Shown: positions 28,590-39,888, counted from the first letter of the stretch. The stretch: 64,000 nucleotides of DNA from Arthrobacter pigmenti (GCF_011927905.1 NZ_JAATJL010000001.1:1364001-1428000), one strand, 5' to 3'. Numbers and translations are program-made. The notes: generated by a model not told the origin, from the sequence alone.

Positions 28590-29881
28590 GCACCACCGTC
28601 ACCCGGTCCCGCGCCAACGTCGATCCGCAGATCTGGCCGGGGATCGCATACGTTCCCTCCGGCCCGCGGACCCGCATAGCCGCGGCGCTCGCCGAGAAGA
28701 TCTTCACCGCGGCCGTGAACCGGCTGCCGCTGCGGGTGGTGTACGACGACGGGACCGTGCTGGGCGGCGCGCGCCGCCGCACCCTGGAAGACAACACCCC
28801 TGAAATGCGGATCCACCGGCAGGGGGACTTCTTCGCGAGGTTGGGAGACAACGGGCTCATCGGGTTGGGCGAGTCATTCATGGCGCAGGACTGGACGGCG
28901 TCGGACCTCACATCCGTCATGGAGGTGTTTGCGGCGCAGGCGGCGCACCTCGTTCCCGTTCCCCTCCAGAAGCTGCGCGGGCTCTACCTGCCGAAGCCGC
29001 CGCGGAAGGAACGCAACAGCACAGCCAACACCCGGTCAAACATCTCACGGCATTACGACCTCTCCAATGAGCTCTTCGCGCTGTTCCTGGACAACACCAT
29101 GTCCTATTCAAGCGCCCTGTTTGACGCCTCTGGTCCGCGGCTCCTCGACGTCCGGTGGCAGGACTTCGCCGAGGCACAGCAGCGCAAGATCGACCGCCTG
29201 CTGGATCAGGCTTCGGTCGGTGCGGGGACACGCGTGCTCGAGATCGGTACGGGCTGGGGAGAGCTGGCCATCAGGGCAGCCCGCCGCGGAGCGCACGTCG
29301 TCTCAGTGACCCTGTCCAGTGAACAGAAGCAACTGGCGGAAGAGCGCATCGCAGAGGCCGGGTTCTCCGGGCAGGTCAGGGTGGAACTGAAGGACTACCG
29401 GGCGGTGGAGGGAGAGTACGACGCCATCGTGTCGGTGGAGATGATCGAAGCCGTCGGGCACGAGTACTGGGGTGTCTACTTCCAGACGATCGACCGGCTT
29501 CTCGCTCCCGGAGGGCGCGTAGCCATCCAGGCAATCACGATGCCGCACGAGCGGATGATGGCTACCCGCCGTTCCTACACCTGGATCCACAAGTACATCT
29601 TCCCGGGCGGTTTCATACCCTCCGTGCGCGCTATCGAGGACATCACGGACCGCTCCACCAGCCTGCGCGTGCGCGAGCGGCTGTCGATGGGAGACCACTA
29701 CGCACAGACCCTCCGGCTGTGGGAGGAGCGGTTCCTGGCCAACAGCCCGGAGGTTGAGGATCTGGGTTTCGACGAGGTATTCCAGCGCATGTGGTTGTTC
29801 TACCTTTGCTACTCGCGCGCCGGTTTCCAGGCCGGCTACCTCGATGTCCAACAGCTGATCTTCGACCGCCGTCCCTCATGA
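28586..29881 (+). CDS. cfa: Cyclopropane-fatty-acyl-phospholipid synthase family methyltransferase 1
   Basis: A 431-residue SAM-dependent methyltransferase of the CFA type. The entry motif HYDLSNELFALFLD, the SAM motif VLEIGTGWGELAIRA, the SVEMIEAVGHEYWGVYF active-site region and YIFPGGFIPS are present. It probably adds a methylene or methyl group to unsaturated phospholipid acyl chains at the membrane. At the C-terminus the usual conserved Cys (as in YYLxxC) is Ser here (FYLCYSRAGF), with a Cys two positions earlier. It is the third gene of the operon and overlaps the DUF1365 gene by 4 nt. Confidence 0.92.
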   Translation: MSTTVTRSRANVDPQIWPGIAYVPSGPRTRIAAALAEKIFTAAVNRLPLRVVYDDGTVLGGARRRTLEDNTPEMRIHRQGDFFARLGDNGLIGLGESFMAQDWTASDLTSVMEVFAAQAAHLVPVPLQKLRGLYLPKPPRKERNSTANTRSNISRHYDLSNELFALFLDNTMSYSSALFDASGPRLLDVRWQDFAEAQQRKIDRLLDQASVGAGTRVLEIGTGWGELAIRAARRGAHVVSVTLSSEQKQLAEERIAEAGFSGQVRVELKDYRAVEGEYDAIVSVEMIEAVGHEYWGVYFQTIDRLLAPGGRVAIQAITMPHERMMATRRSYTWIHKYIFPGGFIPSVRAIEDITDRSTSLRVRERLSMGDHYAQTLRLWEERFLANSPEVEDLGFDEVFQRMWLFYLCYSRAGFQAGYLDVQQLIFDRRPS

Positions 29882-29891
29882 GGAGTTCCCA

Positions 29892-31175
29892 GTGACCAAT
29901 ACCCAGCAGGTACAGCAGCAGGACCGGCAGTCCGCAGGCATCAACCGGAACGTGGCGCCGGCCATCGCACGCATCCTGGAACCGATAGTGGGCGGAGAGC
30001 TTCCCGTACGCCTGAGCGCATGGGACGGGAGCGTTGCAGGTCCGGCTGGAGCGCCCGAAGTCCAGCTGAACAGCGCCAACGCACTGCGACGCATCCTCTG
30101 GAGCCCGGGAGAACTTGGGGCGTCCCAGGCTTACGTCACGGGAGAACTCGACGTTCCGGGCTCACTTGAGGGCGCCCTCACCCACCTGTGGACAGTGGTG
30201 GGAAACCGCGGCCTCTCAATGCCGAAGCTGACTCCCCAGCTGCTGCTCCAACTCGGGAAGCTCGCCCGGGACCTCGGCGTCCTGGCCGGACCCCTTCCCG
30301 CCCCGCGATCGCAGGCGAAGATCACGGGGAAACTGCACAGCCTGCTGCGCGACCGCGAGGCCATCAGCCACCACTATGACCTCTCCAACGACTTCTACCA
30401 GTTGATCCTGGACCGCCACATGGCATACTCCTGCGCCTACTGGCGCTCCGAGGCACCCGACTACACGCTGGAAGACGCACAGCGGGACAAGCTGGACCTC
30501 GTGTGCCGCAAGGTGGGCCTCGACACAATGTCCAACCAGCGATTCCTCGACGTGGGTTGCGGCTGGGGCTCACTCAGCCTGTACGCTGCGGAGCATTTCG
30601 GCGCGAAGGTCACGGGGGTGACCATCGCGAAGGAGCAGAAGGCCTTCATTGACCGGCGCATCGCTGAGCGGGGACTCGAGGACCGTGTGGAGATCCGCTT
30701 GCAGGACTACCGCGACGTGGCAGACGGTCCGTACGACGCCGTCGCGTCCCTGGAGATGGGGGAGCACGTGGGGGAGTCGAACTACGGCGTCTACACGTCC
30801 ACGCTTTTCCGGAACGTGAGGCCGGGCGGGAAGGTACTGATCCAGCAGATGTCGCGCTCCGGCCGGCATCCCGGCGGGGGACCGTTCATTGAGTCCTTCA
30901 TCGCACCGGACATGCACATGCGCCCGATCGGGGACACCGTCAACCTGATCGAAGGAGCCGGGTTCGAAATCCGGGGCGTCGAGGCTATGCGGGAACACTA
31001 CGTCCGCACCATCGCCGCCTGGTTGGACACCTTTGAATCCAACTGGGATGAGGCCGTCACGATGATGGGCGAGGAAGTGGCCCGGGTGTGGCGGCTCTAC
31101 CTGGTGGGTGGAATGATGACCTTCCGGGACGGGCGCATGGGCGTTGACCAGATCCTTGCCCAGCGCCCGGAGTAG
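29892..31175 (+). CDS. Cyclopropane-fatty-acyl-phospholipid synthase family methyltransferase 2
   Basis: A 427-residue paralogue starting at GTG 29892 behind GAGGAG, 10 bp after the first methyltransferase. It has HYDLSNDFYQLILDRHMAYS, the SAM motif FLDVGCGWGSLSLYA, and ASLEMGEHVGESNYGVY, where Gly replaces Ile of the usual EMIEHVG. Its C-terminus (WRLYLVGGMMTFRDGRMGVD) is of the actinobacterial UfaA/BfaB-like type. It may make methyl- or methylene-branched rather than cyclopropane fatty acids. That choice is inference; paired genes suggest two successive or alternative reactions. Confidence 0.88.
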   Translation: MTNTQQVQQQDRQSAGINRNVAPAIARILEPIVGGELPVRLSAWDGSVAGPAGAPEVQLNSANALRRILWSPGELGASQAYVTGELDVPGSLEGALTHLWTVVGNRGLSMPKLTPQLLLQLGKLARDLGVLAGPLPAPRSQAKITGKLHSLLRDREAISHHYDLSNDFYQLILDRHMAYSCAYWRSEAPDYTLEDAQRDKLDLVCRKVGLDTMSNQRFLDVGCGWGSLSLYAAEHFGAKVTGVTIAKEQKAFIDRRIAERGLEDRVEIRLQDYRDVADGPYDAVASLEMGEHVGESNYGVYTSTLFRNVRPGGKVLIQQMSRSGRHPGGGPFIESFIAPDMHMRPIGDTVNLIEGAGFEIRGVEAMREHYVRTIAAWLDTFESNWDEAVTMMGEEVARVWRLYLVGGMMTFRDGRMGVDQILAQRPE

Positions 31176-31201
31176 ACAGTCCGGGCCTTCGATTCCCCAG
31201 A

Positions 31202-31780
31202 TCAGCCGCGGAGTGCGGCGGCTTCGCCGAGCCAGCGGGCGTAGCGTGCCCACGGGTCGTCAACGCCCGCCGCGAGCTCGGCGATGTGCTCTTCAAGGAC
31301 CGGCGTAGAGCTGAACCATTCAGAGCGTTCCAGCCGCAATTGCGCAAACTGCTGATGCCGCCGTCGTTCCACCAGCCTGTCCCCGCGCTCGAACGCGAGT
31401 ACGTCATCGTGCCACAGCCTGGCGAGCCGCTGGCGAGGGTTGGCGGTAGTGCCGATCTTGATCCGGTTCCGGAAGCGGATGTAGTAGACCACATCCACCC
31501 TGGGAGGAGGCAGCCCTTCGTCAAGGACATCGCCCAGCTTCCACTCGCAGGTCCCACAGACCCAGGCCGAGGGATAGCGCACACCGATCCGCGATCCGCA
31601 TGCAGGACAAGCGGACGGCAGTGAGTCTGCCGTGCCCACCTCGGCACCCGCCCATTCAACGACGACGGCGACATGCGCCGCGCACAATGCGAACCGCGAA
31701 TCGACCGCTGTCCGGCCGCAGGGATGCCCGCCGTCGTCGGGAATAACGCAGGTGGCCTGCTCCTTATCGTGTTCGAACAC
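31202..31780 (-). CDS. GIY-YIG nuclease-like protein (T5orf172 type) with zinc-ribbon N-terminus
   Basis: The 192-residue protein starts at GTG 31780. Residues about 10-80 contain paired cysteines (CPACG and CGTCEW, plus an earlier CVIPDDGGHPC), suggesting zinc binding. The C-terminal half has VVYYIRFRNRIKIGTTANPR, the GIY-YIG-like core of the T5orf172/Mug113 family, with a Glu/Arg-rich helix (DRLVERRRHQQF). This family is common as a single conserved gene in Actinobacteria and its role is unclear. It is divergent from the nrd operon. Confidence 0.75.
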   Translation of the reverse strand: MFEHDKEQATCVIPDDGGHPCGRTAVDSRFALCAAHVAVVVEWAGAEVGTADSLPSACPACGSRIGVRYPSAWVCGTCEWKLGDVLDEGLPPPRVDVVYYIRFRNRIKIGTTANPRQRLARLWHDDVLAFERGDRLVERRRHQQFAQLRLERSEWFSSTPVLEEHIAELAAGVDDPWARYARWLGEAAALRG

Positions 31781-31898
31781 AGGTTCGATTCTGCCCTACA
31801 CTTGGCGGACCTCGCAATGGGTGCCGCGGGCTGGACTCCATCCTCGCGACACGCCGAAGTTGCGCGACACGCTCACAAAGTTTCTGTGCACTGAACGC

Positions 31899-31982
31899 TC
31901 CACAGGCTGTGGACCGGGATGGGTGGAACCGCGGATTTGAGCGCTTCTGCAGGCCTGGAAGGTGTGGATTACCTGTGGACTA
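31899..31982. promoter_or_regulatory. Cluster of DnaA-box-like sites upstream of nrdHIEF
   Basis: Three sites resemble the reverse of the DnaA box (TGTGGATAA, or TGTGGACAA in high-GC Actinobacteria). They are TGTGGACCG at 31908, TGTGGATTA at 31963 and TGTGGACTA at 31974. The last two are direct repeats exactly 11 bp apart, one helical turn. The first lies in a TCCACAG-G-CTGTGGA palindrome at 31899-31913. In E. coli DnaA acts at nrdAB; a comparable link here is inference. Confidence 0.4.
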
Positions 31983-32040
31983 ACAGCGAGGTAAATGACA
32001 TACTTGTAATACATCATCTTGGGGTCGGCGCCACTGCGTT

Positions 32041-32056
32041 GCACTAGATGTAGTAT
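32041..32056. promoter_or_regulatory. NrdR-box-like sequence
   Basis: GCACTAGATGTAGTAT matches about 12 of 16 positions of the NrdR consensus aCaCwAtATaTwGtGt as I recall it. It overlaps a possible -35 hexamer (TTGCAC, 32039-32044), where NrdR repression would act when dNTP levels are high. A second box at the usual spacing was not found, which lowers confidence. Confidence 0.45.
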
Positions 32057-32180
32057 CTAGATATCGAAAACTTGCTGGCGAGGCAGTCTGGCGCATCACC
32101 TGAAAATCTTCGGAAGATGCGCGGCTTGAAGCCCACCAACATTGGCCGAATAGCAGCACTTCACAAGGGGAGTTAGGGAC

Positions 32181-32426
32181 ATGACCGTCACGGTTTACAC
32201 CAAGCCAGCATGCGTACAGTGCAACGCCACCTACCGGGCTCTGGACAAGAAGGGCATCGCCTACCAGAGCGTCGACATCTCGCAGGATCCGGCGGCGCTG
32301 GAGCGGGTTCGCTCACTCGGGTACATGCAGGCTCCCGTCGTCATCACTGACAAGGACCACTGGTCCGGATTCCGCCCTGACAAGATCAGCGAGATCGCCC
32401 AGGGCGCTGTTACTTCAGTCGCCTAG
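32181..32426 (+). CDS. nrdH: Glutaredoxin-like redoxin NrdH
   Basis: The 81-residue protein starts VTVYTKPACVQCNATYRALD, with the CVQC redox motif typical of NrdH, and ends with WSGFRPDKI, the NrdH-specific thioredoxin-reductase-binding motif. It supplies electrons to the class Ib ribonucleotide reductase in the cytosol. It is the first gene of nrdHIEF, behind AAGGGGAG. Confidence 0.96.
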   Translation: MTVTVYTKPACVQCNATYRALDKKGIAYQSVDISQDPAALERVRSLGYMQAPVVITDKDHWSGFRPDKISEIAQGAVTSVA

Positions 32427-32472
32427 AGCCCACTGAAGCCACACCTACTCGCGAGGGGCGGATGCGGTCGGT

Positions 32473-32931
32473 ATGACAACGTCAACCATCGATCGAGGCA
32501 CAAGCGCACAGGCAACTGGGGGCGCGGTGGACACTGACGCAGCGTTGATCTATTTCTCGTCGACGTCGGATAACACGCATCGATTCGTCAGCAGACTGCC
32601 TGTCCGGTCGGCCCGCATTCCGCTCCTCACCAAAGATGACACGCTGTGCGCACACAGCCCGTACGTCCTGATCCTGCCGACCTACGGTGGGGTCAACGGA
32701 AACGGTGCGGTGCCCAAGCAGGTCATCAAATTCCTCAACGTCGAGGAGAACCGCGCGCTGCTTCGAGGCGTCATCGGCGCCGGAAACACCAACTTCGGGG
32801 ACACCTACTGCCTGGCTGCGGACATCGTTGCTGCCAAGTGCGGTGTTCCCGTTTTGTATCGATTTGAGCTCATGGGAACGTCCGAGGACGTTGACCGGGT
32901 AACCCAAGGATTGGAAGAGTTTTGGACATGA
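32473..32931 (+). CDS. nrdI: Flavodoxin-like NrdI
   Basis: The 152-residue protein has the NrdI core [15 protein letters not shown] (FMN-phosphate loop), [20 protein letters not shown] and [17 protein letters not shown]. It reduces oxygen to generate the oxidant that assembles the dimanganese-tyrosyl cofactor in NrdF. About 20 N-terminal residues before the core are poorly conserved, so a later start is possible. Its TGA overlaps the nrdE ATG. Confidence 0.95.
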   Translation: MTTSTIDRGTSAQATGGAVDTDAALIYFSSTSDNTHRFVSRLPVRSARIPLLTKDDTLCAHSPYVLILPTYGGVNGNGAVPKQVIKFLNVEENRALLRGVIGAGNTNFGDTYCLAADIVAAKCGVPVLYRFELMGTSEDVDRVTQGLEEFWT

Positions 32932-35078
32932 CCGTCGCTGAAACAGAAGCCCCCGCACTTCCCGAGCGTTTCAACGGGCTCGGCTACCACGAGCTGAACG
33001 CGATGCTCAACCTGTACGGACCGAACGGGGAGATCCAGTTCGAGGCGGACAGGGAAGCGGCGCACCAGTACTTCCTGCAGCACGTCAACCAGAACACAGT
33101 GTTCTTCCACGACCTCGAGGAACGCCTCGATTACCTCGTGAAGAACGAGTACTACGAGCGCGAAACGCTCGACCAGTACACGATGAACTTCATCCGTGGG
33201 CTCTTCGACCGCGCCTACTCCAAGAAGTTCCGGTTCGAGACGTTCCTCGGCGCGTTCAAGTTCTACACCTCGTACACACTGAAGACCTTCGACGGCAAGC
33301 GCTACCTGGAGCGCTACGAGGACCGCGTGTGCATGGTCGCCATGCACCTTGCGCGGGGCAACGAGGAACTTGCCGGCCGCATGGTGGACGAGATCATCGA
33401 GGGCCGTTTCCAGCCGGCCACCCCGACGTTCCTCAACGCCGGCAAGCGTCAGCGCGGCGAATTGGTTTCCTGCTTCCTGCTTCGCATCGAGGACAACATG
33501 GAGTCGATCGGGCGCTCCATCAACTCGGCGCTCCAGCTGTCCAAGCGCGGCGGCGGTGTGGCTTTCGCACTGACCAACATCCGTGAGGTCGGAGCACCGA
33601 TCAAGCAGATCGAGAACCAGTCCTCCGGTGTCATCCCGGTGATGAAGCTCCTCGAAGACAGCTTCTCCTACGCCAACCAGCTCGGTGCCCGCCAGGGTGC
33701 CGGGGCTGTCTACCTGCACGCTCACCACCCGGACATCAACCGCTTCCTCGACACCAAGCGTGAGAACGCGGACGAGAAGATCCGTATCAAGACGCTGTCC
33801 CTTGGCGTTGTGATCCCGGATATCACGTTCGAGCTGGCGAAGAAGGATGAGGACATGTACCTGTTCTCGCCCTACGACGTAGAGCGCGTGTACGGTATGC
33901 CGTTCTCGGATGTCTCGGTCACCGAGAAGTACTACGAGATGGTGGACGATTCGCGGATCAAGAAGACCAAGATCAAGGCCCGCGAGTTCTTCCAGACCCT
34001 CGCGGAAATCCAGTTCGAATCCGGCTACCCGTACATCATGTTCGAGGACACCGTGAACCGGGCCAACCCGATTGACGGCAAGATCATCATGTCCAATCTA
34101 TGCTCGGAGATCCTGCAGGTCTCTCAGCCCACAACGTACAACGATGATCTTTCCTATGCAGATACCGGCAAGGACATCTCCTGCAATCTGGGCTCGCTGA
34201 ACATCGCGAAGACCATGGACTCGCCTGACTTCGGCAATACCATCGAGACGGCCATCCGTGCCCTGTCGGCAGTTTCCGACATGTCCCACATCAGCTCGGT
34301 GCCGTCCATTGCCAAGGGCAATGATTCCTCGCACGCCATCGGGCTTGGCCAGATGAACCTGCACGGCTACCTCGCCCGGGAGCGCGTCCACTACGGCTCC
34401 GAAGAGGGCCTGGACTTCACCAATATCTACTTCTACTCGGTGGTCTACCACGCCGTGCGGGCCTCGAACCTGCTGGCTAAGGAGACCGGGCAGACGTTCG
34501 GCGGCTTCGAGAAGTCCAAGTACGCCAGTGGTGAGTTCTTCGACAAGTACACCGAGCAGGAATGGGTTCCGCAGACTGAGCGGGTCGAGGAGTTGTTCGC
34601 CAAGGTCCACATCCCCACGCAGGAGGACTGGCGTGAACTGAAGGCCTCCGTCATGGAGCACGGCATCTACAACCAGAACCTGCAGGCCGTGCCGCCCACG
34701 GGGTCGATCAGTTACATCAACAACTCGACATCCTCGATCCACCCGGTGGCCGCGAAGGTCGAGATCCGCAAGGAAGGCAAGATCGGGCGCGTCTACTACC
34801 CGGCCCCCTACCTGACGAACGACAACCTGGACTACTACCAGGACGCGTACGAGATCGGCTTTGAGAAGATCATCGACACCTACGCCGCTGCCACCCAGCA
34901 TGTGGACCAGGGGCTGTCGCTGACGCTGTTCTTCAAGGACACCGCCACCACCCGTGACATCAACAAGGCTCAGATCTACGCCTGGCGCAAGGGCATCAAG
35001 ACGCTCTACTACATCCGTCTCCGCCAGCTCGCGCTGGAGGGCACGGAGGTGGAAAACTGCGTCAGCTGCATGCTGTGA
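32928..35078 (+). CDS. nrdE: Class Ib ribonucleotide reductase alpha subunit
   Basis: ATG 32928 overlaps the nrdI stop by 4 nt (ATGA), giving 716 residues; TTG 32922 is a less likely start. The radical/redox motifs are intact: [18 protein letters not shown] (first active-site Cys), the NLCSEI catalytic segment (Cys and Glu) and a C-terminal CVSCML redox pair. It reduces ribonucleoside diphosphates to deoxyribonucleotides with NrdF. The reading frame is uninterrupted by intron or intein. The gene is separated from nrdF by an inserted nuclease gene. Confidence 0.97.
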   Translation: MTVAETEAPALPERFNGLGYHELNAMLNLYGPNGEIQFEADREAAHQYFLQHVNQNTVFFHDLEERLDYLVKNEYYERETLDQYTMNFIRGLFDRAYSKKFRFETFLGAFKFYTSYTLKTFDGKRYLERYEDRVCMVAMHLARGNEELAGRMVDEIIEGRFQPATPTFLNAGKRQRGELVSCFLLRIEDNMESIGRSINSALQLSKRGGGVAFALTNIREVGAPIKQIENQSSGVIPVMKLLEDSFSYANQLGARQGAGAVYLHAHHPDINRFLDTKRENADEKIRIKTLSLGVVIPDITFELAKKDEDMYLFSPYDVERVYGMPFSDVSVTEKYYEMVDDSRIKKTKIKAREFFQTLAEIQFESGYPYIMFEDTVNRANPIDGKIIMSNLCSEILQVSQPTTYNDDLSYADTGKDISCNLGSLNIAKTMDSPDFGNTIETAIRALSAVSDMSHISSVPSIAKGNDSSHAIGLGQMNLHGYLARERVHYGSEEGLDFTNIYFYSVVYHAVRASNLLAKETGQTFGGFEKSKYASGEFFDKYTEQEWVPQTERVEELFAKVHIPTQEDWRELKASVMEHGIYNQNLQAVPPTGSISYINNSTSSIHPVAAKVEIRKEGKIGRVYYPAPYLTNDNLDYYQDAYEIGFEKIIDTYAAATQHVDQGLSLTLFFKDTATTRDINKAQIYAWRKGIKTLYYIRLRQLALEGTEVENCVSCML

Positions 35079-35115
35079 CTTACTAACACAGTTTCAACCT
35101 CTGAAAGGCGTTTTG

Positions 35116-36878
<1,763 letters not shown>

Positions 36879-36895
36879 GGACTGCAGGTCCGGTC

Positions 36896-37663
36896 TCAGA
36901 ACAATGGCCAGGGCACCGCTGACATCCGTCCACTCGGTGCCGGGAACCGTCCAACTGAGCGCAACCTGGCGCAGCGCGCGGCGAGCGCAGCAATTTCGTC
37001 GACGGTGAGCAAATCCGCAAGGTCTTGGCCCAGTTCACGCTGCAATGCCTCGCTCACACGTTTGACGCCGTCGAGCTCTTCGGTGGTCAGCGGGTCTCCC
37101 AGCCAACCCCACAGCACCGTGCGCAGTTTGGGCTCGCTGTGGAAAGTGAGCCCGTGGTCAACTCCGTGCCGGTGTCCGTCGCTCATGGGAAGGACGTGGT
37201 CGCCTTTGCGGTCGGCGTTGTTGACGATCACGTCGAACACGGCCATGCGTCGCAGCGCCGGAGTATCCTCGTGGACGAGGGCGACCATCCGGCCCTGCTC
37301 GTCCTGACCTTCCAGGACCTGCTTCCATCCGGTCTCCGGTACCTCGTCTGCCGCGACGAGGTCCACCGCGTTCTGGCCAGGGTCCGTCTCCTGCCAAAGC
37401 TGCACCATTCCCTCGCCGAACGGGCCGTCACGCAGCCAGGTGCGCGGCACTACGTTCCAGCCGAAAGCCTCCGAGACGAGATAAGCGGCAACCTCCCGAT
37501 GAGCCAGGGCGCCATCGGGAAAATCCCAGAGCGGGCGTTCGCCTGCAATCGGCTTGTAGACGACGTTCGTGTCACCGATACTGCCCAGGAACGTGGCGTT
37601 CGACGCCGTCGTGATGCGGCCGGTAAGCGTCAGCTCGGCAGTCGCGAGGTCGGGCGCCGGCAT
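36896..37663 (-). CDS. SCO1664 family protein (PI3/4-kinase-like fold)
   Basis: The 255-residue protein matches the actinobacterial SCO1664 family: NVVYKPIAGERPLWDFPDG (nucleotide-binding Lys region), LAHREVAAYLVSEAFGW, and the catalytic-loop-like FDVIVNNADRKGDH with VDHGLTFH. It is the last gene of a conserved trio with DUF3090 and a histidine phosphatase. The trio is found across Actinobacteria, often near mycothiol biosynthesis genes. Its ATG overlaps the DUF3090 stop by one base. Its substrate is unknown. Confidence 0.88.
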   Translation of the reverse strand: MPAPDLATAELTLTGRITTASNATFLGSIGDTNVVYKPIAGERPLWDFPDGALAHREVAAYLVSEAFGWNVVPRTWLRDGPFGEGMVQLWQETDPGQNAVDLVAADEVPETGWKQVLEGQDEQGRMVALVHEDTPALRRMAVFDVIVNNADRKGDHVLPMSDGHRHGVDHGLTFHSEPKLRTVLWGWLGDPLTTEELDGVKRVSEALQRELGQDLADLLTVDEIAALAARCARLRSVGRFPAPSGRMSAVPWPLF

Positions 37664-38211
37664 CAGGCCTCGGGGATGGCGCAGGTGTGACCGTCGGCGT
37701 CGATGGGCTCACCGCAGAGCGCGCAGATCGGACGCCCGGCGCCCACAACTTCCCGCGTGCGCTTGGCGAAGGCACGGGCGGTACCGACCGGCATCCGCAC
37801 CCGCAGCACCTCGGACGCATCAGTATCGTCCTCGACAAGCGCGTCGCCCTCAGCATCGACGTCGGGAAGCGGGTAGGCCTCGATGACGAGCTGAGCCGTC
37901 GTTGGATCCCACCCCAGGCTCATCACGCCGGTGCGGAACTGCTCCTCGACCGCCTCGAGCTGGTCATTGTCGACCAACTCGATCGGTGTGCTCGTGGGAA
38001 CGCTGAAAGGGTTGCCCTCGAGGGTGATGAGCTGATCGAGGATCTCGTCGATCTTCTCGGCAAGCTGAGCCGACTGCTGCTTCTCCAGCGCGATACTTAC
38101 GATCTGCTTTCCGGTGCGCACCTGCAAGTAGAACGTACGCTGCCCCGGAACACCGATGGTGCCAACAACGACGCGGTCAGGCCAGGCGAACTCATAAACA
38201 GTTGTAGGCAT
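37663..38211 (-). CDS. DUF3090 family protein
   Basis: The 182-residue protein matches DUF3090: YEFAWPDRVVVGTIG at the N-terminus, RTFYLQVRTGKQIVSIALEK, and a C-terminal CALCGEPIDADGHTC with two cysteine pairs that may bind zinc. It is the middle gene of the MSMEG_4193-DUF3090-SCO1664 trio. Its function is unknown. Confidence 0.9.
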   Translation of the reverse strand: MPTTVYEFAWPDRVVVGTIGVPGQRTFYLQVRTGKQIVSIALEKQQSAQLAEKIDEILDQLITLEGNPFSVPTSTPIELVDNDQLEAVEEQFRTGVMSLGWDPTTAQLVIEAYPLPDVDAEGDALVEDDTDASEVLRVRMPVGTARAFAKRTREVVGAGRPICALCGEPIDADGHTCAIPEA

Positions 38212-38220
38212 AGGACTATT

Positions 38221-38940
38221 TTAGGCTGATCGGGCTGATGACGGCGTGTGCCCTGCACCACCGCCCACCGGCGCATCGTCGGAGCTGACAGTGTTCGCCA
38301 GCCACGACAGATCCCCGGCTTCGGTGTTGGTTGCGTGGACAGTCGGCCGATTCGTGCCGTAGTGCACGATTGAGACCGAAGCCGGACCCACGCTGATGCG
38401 CTGGAACAGGTCGAGGTGCATCCCGAGCGCGTCGGCGAGAATGGACTTGATGATGTCGCCGTGACTCACCGCCACCCACACCGCCCCTGGCCCATGCTCC
38501 GCCTCGATGGCCGCATCGTGGCGTCGGATCGCCGCTACCGACCGGGCCTGCATCGCAGCCATCGACTCGCCGTCGGGAAAAGTGACGGCGGACGGTTGCG
38601 ACTGCACGACCGACCACAAATTTTCCATGGCGAGATCACTGAGAGTGCGGCCCTGCCACTGGCCGTAATCACACTCAGTGAGATCCGAATCGAGGGTGAT
38701 GTGAGGCGGCGCGTGCCGGGCGCCCGTCTGGCGTTCGAGGATGAACTGGGCGGTTTCCTGGCAACGCTCCAGGGGGCTCGACACTACGTCAACGATCGGT
38801 ACTGCCGCGAGCCGGTCAGCCGCTGCGGCCGCCTGTTCACGGCCGGTCTGATCCAGGGTGATGCCGTCGGCCCGACCGGCCAGCAGACCGGAAGCATTCG
38901 CTGTGGTGCGGCCATGCCGCACAAGGATCGCTGTTGCCAT
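38221..38940 (-). CDS. Histidine phosphatase (MSMEG_4193 family)
   Basis: The 239-residue protein begins with the catalytic TAILVRHGRTTANASGLLAG (RHG motif) and has SSPLERCQETAQ, the acidic LTECDYGQWQG and a second histidine in VAVSHGDIIKSIL. This is a phosphoglycerate-mutase-like phosphatase. It is the first gene of the conserved trio and lies 9 bp before the DUF3090 gene. Confidence 0.92.
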   Translation of the reverse strand: MATAILVRHGRTTANASGLLAGRADGITLDQTGREQAAAAADRLAAVPIVDVVSSPLERCQETAQFILERQTGARHAPPHITLDSDLTECDYGQWQGRTLSDLAMENLWSVVQSQPSAVTFPDGESMAAMQARSVAAIRRHDAAIEAEHGPGAVWVAVSHGDIIKSILADALGMHLDLFQRISVGPASVSIVHYGTNRPTVHATNTEAGDLSWLANTVSSDDAPVGGGAGHTPSSARSA

Positions 38941-39104
38941 CCACCCAGCCTAGCGATGCTCACCCGCCCAGCCCGACGGCAGGAGTCACCTCCGGCGGTA
39001 GTGAGGCGGGTGGCCGCCGGTCGTCGTCGTCGTGTTGGATCTTTACAGCCCTTGAAGCCACGATGCGTTGAGCAGTGGGCTGCGACTGGCCTACCGTGAG
39101 GTCC

Positions 39105-39821
39105 ATGTACCTGGAGAATTTGGTCTTCGACGCCCTTGACCCGCAACGCGTCGGCCGGTTCTGGGAAGCAGCGGTCGGCGGAGAGAGGCTCACAGACGAA
39201 CATGCCGGGTTCGAGACCAGGCTCGCGATACCGGACGGACCAACACTGGACCTGTGTTTCCAGCGAGTACCCGAGCCACCGTCAGCCGAACCGCGAATCC
39301 ACCTCGACCTCTATGGCGGGCAGCGCCAAGAAAACGAAGTTGAACGGCTCATCGGATTGGGTGCGCGCCGGTTCGACATCGGGCAGGGCGAGGTTCCCTG
39401 GGTGGTGCTGGCAGATCCGGAAGGGAATCCCTGCTGCATGATGGGGGAGCGGGCAGCCTATGAGGACACCGGTCCGATCGCGGGGATTCCGCTCGACTCC
39501 GCTGATCCTGACCGGGACGCAACCTTCTGGTCGTGGCTGACTGGGTGGACGCCCTCCACCCAAGCACCGCGTTCCCTCCGGCATTCTTCCCGGCGGGGTC
39601 CGGTCCTCGAGCTGTGTGACGAACTGAGCCCGAAGGGAAGCGTGAAGAACCGGATGCACCTCGACGTTCGGCTCGATCCCGGGGAAGACCCCGATGACAT
39701 CGCGGTGGCCATCGCAAAGCGCGGCGGCCGAGAAGTGACTGCGCAGCCGAACGGGCTGCCGTGGCGGACCTACGCGGACCCGTCCGGCAACGAGTTTTGC
39801 GTGCTGCCGGCTAGCCCGTAA
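39105..39821 (+). CDS. VOC/glyoxalase-like protein with two repeats
   Basis: ATG 39105 follows GTGAGG and yields 238 residues. Two glyoxalase-like halves are visible, each opening with a characteristic DALDPQRVGRFWEAAVG or DSADPDRDATFWSWLTGW and ending with ADPEGNPCCMM or ADPSGNEFCVL. These proteins bind small substrates or resistance-conferring ligands; no substrate is evident. The chromate transposon inserted only 24 bp past its stop, so its 3' flank is changed but the coding region is intact. Confidence 0.88.
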   Translation: MYLENLVFDALDPQRVGRFWEAAVGGERLTDEHAGFETRLAIPDGPTLDLCFQRVPEPPSAEPRIHLDLYGGQRQENEVERLIGLGARRFDIGQGEVPWVVLADPEGNPCCMMGERAAYEDTGPIAGIPLDSADPDRDATFWSWLTGWTPSTQAPRSLRHSSRRGPVLELCDELSPKGSVKNRMHLDVRLDPGEDPDDIAVAIAKRGGREVTAQPNGLPWRTYADPSGNEFCVLPASP

Positions 39822-39845
39822 TTGCGACCCGCTACTCGCTGACAC

Positions 39846-39850
39846 AGCTT
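39846..39850. repeat. Target-site duplication, left copy (AGCTT)
   Basis: This 5-bp sequence directly abuts the left inverted repeat and is identical to 50989-50993 beyond the right inverted repeat. A 5-bp duplication is the standard signature of Tn3-family transposition. Confidence 0.9.
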
Positions 39851-39888
39851 GGGGCGGCTTGTGAATTAGGCAAATATCCGACGCTAAG
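39851..39888 (+). repeat. Transposon left terminal inverted repeat (38 bp)
   Basis: It starts GGGGCGGCTTGTGAA and ends CCGACGCTAAG. Against the reverse complement of 50951-50988 the six mismatches fall at repeat positions 5, 16, 17, 20, 21 and 29. The inner GACGCTAAG, where TnpA binds in this family, is identical. Confidence 0.95.

Larger units (their letters stand above)
31781..32180. other. 400-bp nrd promoter and leader region
   Basis: There is no convincing gene in this stretch. It contains three DnaA-box-like sequences (31908-31916, 31963-31971, 31974-31982) and an NrdR-like box at 32041-32056. A leader hairpin lies at 32091-32122 (GCGCATC against GATGCGC, with CTTCGGAAG inside). The nrdH start follows the ribosome-binding site AAGGGGAG. 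The hairpin is probably in the 5' untranslated leader. Confidence 0.6.
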
